From NCBI GenBank assembly GCA_013139755.1, contig WTAG01000528.1, positions 1 to 8,764 of the forward strand: a stretch of 8,764 bases of DNA, written 5' to 3'. The DNA is from Methylomarinum sp. Its GTDB lineage: Bacteria > Pseudomonadota > Gammaproteobacteria > Methylococcales > Methylomonadaceae. Positions 7,501-8,764 of the stretch are shown in pieces. The notes under the pieces are model-generated. The model worked only from the letters and a program-made list of their open reading frames with translations. It was not told the DNA's origin and ran no database searches. Position numbers and translations under genes: made by a program. Positions within the stretch are counted from its first letter, which is position 1. Each line of letters opens with the position of its first letter.

Positions 7501-8578
7501 ATGGCTTCGAATGCTTGGGGCTAAAATTGGTGAACGAGCGGAAATCTCAACAATTACCCAAATGACGCCTGATCTAACAACTATTGGGGATGAAAGCTTC
7601 TTTGCTGATGGTTCCATGGTTGGGGGGCGGCGTTTTTACCGAGGCTTTGTACAATTTGAAGAAAACAAAATAGGCAAACAAAGTTTCGTCGGTAACAGTG
7701 CTCTCCTACCAGTAGGAAAAGATCTTGGTGACAAATGTCTATTAGGCTGTCTTTCTGTGCCACCCACTGAGCCGAATGAAGTAACTGACGGTAGCGAGTG
7801 GTTAGGGTCACCTTCTTTTCGTTTGCCATATCGTCAAAAAGTCGAAGGCTTTGATGCTTCAGAGACTTATAACCCGACTCGTAAGCTGTACATTCAAAGG
7901 TATTTAATTGATGCATTAAGGATCTTTCTGCCTTATTTTATTGGAAGTACTGCTGCCATTATTTATTTTTTTTGTATGAGCGCAGCATTTACCTATCTGC
8001 CGTTATGGACAACGCTAGTTCTTGCACCTGTTACTGGAATGGCTCTTGCCGTTAGTATTGCTCTGGGTGGCGTTTTAGTCAAAAAATTTTTAATGGGCCG
8101 ATTCCAGCCTGTTGTCAAACCGTTATGGTCGGTATATGTCTGGCTTAATGAAGCCGTAAATGGAGTCTACGAAACTGTATCTGCGCCAGCTCTGGCTCCA
8201 ATGATGGGAACCCCCTTTTATAGTGTTTTTCTTAGACTGATGGGCTGTAAAGTTGGCAAGTATGCATTTATTGAAACATCACGTTTTTCAGAGTTTGACC
8301 TTGTTGAAATTGGTGATTATGTTGCCCTAAATCGTGATGTAATTATCCAAAACCACCTTTTTGAAGATCGCATTATGAAGTCATCACACTTAAAAGTCGG
8401 TGATGAATGCTCGATTGGCAATATGTCCGTTGTACTTTACGATACTGAAATGAAACAGGGATCTTGTATAGCACCTCTATCTCTCTTGATGAAAGGTGAA
8501 ATACTACCGCCATTCAGCCGCTGGGTTGGTATTCCAACCAGCCTTGCTATGGAAATAGATTGTAGTTTAACGGATTAA
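4598..8578 (+). CDS. pls: Pls/PosA-family membrane NRPS, likely (beta-)lysine homopolymer synthetase
   Basis: A 1326-aa single-module synthetase with the layout and near-exact length of Streptomyces albulus epsilon-poly-L-lysine synthetase (Pls, about 1319 aa). The adenylation domain (about 15-510) has A3 LYTSGTTGRPKG (168-179), A4 FDGSVEE (214-220), A5 NVYGPTETTV (301-310), A7 YRTGDLVR (388-395), A8 GRMDSQVKIRGYRIE (406-420) and A10 SGKVDRKQLP with Lys498. The carrier domain (about 520-595) has LGGYS with phosphopantetheine Ser556. After a polar linker (595-620) come six membrane segments in three pairs (about 628-652/665-690, 860-885/892-922, 1107-1131/1134-1162), each followed by a soluble left-handed beta-helix/acyltransferase-like domain (about 737-830, 973-1075, 1213-1312). 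The adenylation pocket carries Glu219, as expected for a basic amino acid. There is no thioesterase or canonical condensation domain: in Pls the C-terminal tandem domains do the iterative peptide bond formation. All core motifs look intact. Coupling to kamA suggests beta-lysine as monomer (inference). Confidence 0.85.
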   Translation: MNSISPVLAPETKAECLHHLFEAQVIIRPTHLAVIYGEERLSYQELDYRANQLAQYLRRLGVKPNTLVGIYLDRSEKPIIAILAILKAGAGYVPLDPDYPQDRIEYIIKEAGISVLVSEEKLYSKVSSFFDGITVTLDSQWGGIGQQSKDLIFSKSTESSSNQLCYVLYTSGTTGRPKGVMTEHHNVVQFVASFNEICKIEPTDRIYQGFSLGFDGSVEEIWMAFSNGATLIVGPPDISRLGNEVADFLTQHEVTFFSTVPTLLGMISEDLPTVRLLIVSGEPCPPQLVKKWAQPQRRMLNVYGPTETTVNTTVAECIADKTITIGQPLRGYQTFILDSNMKLLPSGESGELYIGGVGVARGYLNQPEITARHFLSNPFDSSSLSKLYRTGDLVRMKDGGDLEFLGRMDSQVKIRGYRIELSEIESVLKEHSDVHSAVVNVFENNGLKQLTSYVVPSVSQALFDRDDVLKLLRMRLPPYMVPGYLDLLDELPTLASGKVDRKQLPEPKTPLVHNERKIVRPQNLIEKQIIDVWENLFNVSPVSTDDNFFLDLGGYSLLAAQMVTELRSEYSLEISIRDVYSYSTVQQLSDHLIKKENNTTPKIDQTKHQSTSQSSQKVFENLSGVVRTCCIGLQAIALYLLYGIATSPLLIGVWMFQNDLSISTRLWAVAGLMLVSFPLLLALSVIFKWLIIGRYKPGRYPVWGFYYFRWWLVTRMQALSGSALLSGTPLMSLYYRAMGAKIGKNCILDTPHCTIFDLLTVGDDTCIGSETQLLGYRVENGMLIIESTEIGSRCFIGTHCALGLKTKMNNNACLDDLSFLQDNAVIAQGKSYRGAPAQAEQVILPEVDQLSTVRRRPILFGGLYCLAIVALQSILFLSVLPVILINLTAFSFGGLFWGICSIFLTIPLGVISFCLTVAGIKALIIPRTKPGVYSVESWFFVKKWLVDALFTMSRYVVHPLYTTIYLPSWLRMLGAKIGERAEISTITQMTPDLTTIGDESFFADGSMVGGRRFYRGFVQFEENKIGKQSFVGNSALLPVGKDLGDKCLLGCLSVPPTEPNEVTDGSEWLGSPSFRLPYRQKVEGFDASETYNPTRKLYIQRYLIDALRIFLPYFIGSTAAIIYFFCMSAAFTYLPLWTTLVLAPVTGMALAVSIALGGVLVKKFLMGRFQPVVKPLWSVYVWLNEAVNGVYETVSAPALAPMMGTPFYSVFLRLMGCKVGKYAFIETSRFSEFDLVEIGDYVALNRDVIIQNHLFEDRIMKSSHLKVGDECSIGNMSVVLYDTEMKQGSCIAPLSLLMKGEILPPFSRWVGIPTSLAMEIDCSLTD

Positions 8579-8588
8579 GGAAATGGAT

Positions 8589-8615
8589 GTACACGAAGCA
8601 AGATACTCCGTGTAC
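8589..8615. other. Inverted repeat after the synthetase, weak terminator candidate
   Basis: GTACACG (8589-8595) and CGTGTAC (8609-8615) form a perfect 7-bp stem with a 13-nt loop, starting 11 bp after the synthetase stop and ending 6 bp before the IS end. No T-run follows, so it is not a standard rho-independent terminator. It could stabilise the 3' end of the kamA-pls mRNA or mark the IS target region. Confidence 0.35.
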
Positions 8616-8621
8616 GTGATG

Positions 8622-8643
8622 TGGCTACACTAAACAGGACACA
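8622..8643 (+). repeat. IS3-family left terminal inverted repeat (IRL)
   Basis: The 22-bp sequence begins TGGCTACACT and ends AGGACACA. It matches the reverse complement of 151-172 at 16 of 22 positions, with the differences at positions 3, 5 and 11-14. Partly matching terminal repeats of this kind are normal between the two ends of one IS3-type element. Confidence 0.65.
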
Positions 8644-8682
8644 TATCTTAAAATACTTTTAAAGAAAATAAGTGTGCCTAAA

Positions 8683-8764
8683 ATGAGTGAAGAAACAAAA
8701 AAACCAAATAGCTATACATCAGAATTTAAAGAATCAGCAGTTAAGTTAGCTGTTGAATCTGATC
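8683..8764 (+). CDS. IS3-family transposase OrfA, N-terminal fragment (partial)
   Basis: Twenty-seven codons run open from ATG at 8683 to the window edge. After a short polar N-terminus the residues YTSEFKESAVKLAVES match the first helix of the OrfA helix-turn-helix domain (family pattern: (Y/F)xxEFKxxAVxL). An in-frame GTG at 8674 is an alternative start; neither has a clear ribosome-binding site. OrfA binds the element's ends and regulates transposition, and normally joins OrfB by -1 frameshifting, which lies outside the window. Confidence 0.8.
   Translation, partial: MSEETKKPNSYTSEFKESAVKLAVESD

Larger units (their letters stand above)
8622..8764 (+). mobile_element. Left (5') end of an IS3-family insertion sequence
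   Basis: A terminal inverted repeat starting TGGCTACACT at 8622 is followed 39 bp after its end by the start of an orfA-type transposase gene that runs off the window. This is the normal layout of an IS3-family left end. It has the same orientation as the element ending at 172 and a related terminal repeat, so the genes at 317-8578 are bracketed by two direct-oriented IS3-type ends. Confidence 0.75.

Noticed and set aside
7581..7916. 111-codon minus-strand open frame inside the synthetase
   Set aside because: It is antisense to the second and third C-terminal units of the main frame; it has no domain and no plausible promoter.
8622..8764. Exact target-site duplication flanking the 173-8621 block
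   Set aside because: The bases next to the two ends (CAT after 172, ATG before 8622) are not a direct repeat, and the outer ends of both elements are not in the window.

Overview
The window (8,764 bp, AT-rich by eye, with IS3-family ends at both edges) looks like accessory DNA of a gammaproteobacterium. The main clue is a complete Cpx envelope-stress locus in its classical arrangement: cpxR-cpxA on the minus strand, and a cpxP/spy-type periplasmic gene diverging from a shared regulatory region that carries CpxR boxes. Low GC and IS elements would fit a host-associated or Legionellales-like lineage, but the sequence does not settle the genus.

Layout: 1-172 is the 3' end of an IS3-family element (end of the orfB transposase, then the right terminal inverted repeat). 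317-2352 (minus) holds cpxR-cpxA with a one-base TAATG overlap. 2353-2551 is the divergent control region, with three GTAAA boxes phased at exactly 10 bp. 2552-3004 (plus) is cpxP/spy-like. 3130-4575 (plus) is a KamA-type radical SAM aminomutase that keeps the cofactor and lysine-binding residues of lysine 2,3-aminomutase. 4598-8578 (plus) is a 1326-aa Pls/PosA-family membrane non-ribosomal peptide synthetase (adenylation domain, carrier domain, six membrane segments, three tandem soluble repeats), the architecture and length of epsilon-poly-L-lysine synthetase. 8622-8764 is the left end of another IS3-family element, in the same orientation as the first and with a related terminal repeat.

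How the genes may work together (inference): the aminomutase would turn L-lysine into beta-lysine, and the 22-bp-downstream, tightly coupled synthetase would activate and polymerise it at the membrane into a cationic homopolymer, i.e. poly- or oligo-beta-lysine rather than ordinary epsilon-poly-L-lysine. The neighbouring Cpx system senses envelope damage, which a membrane-active polycation could cause, and no clear terminator separates cpxP from kamA, so Cpx control of the biosynthetic pair is possible. The whole 8.4-kb block lies between two same-orientation IS3-type ends and could have moved as a composite transposon.
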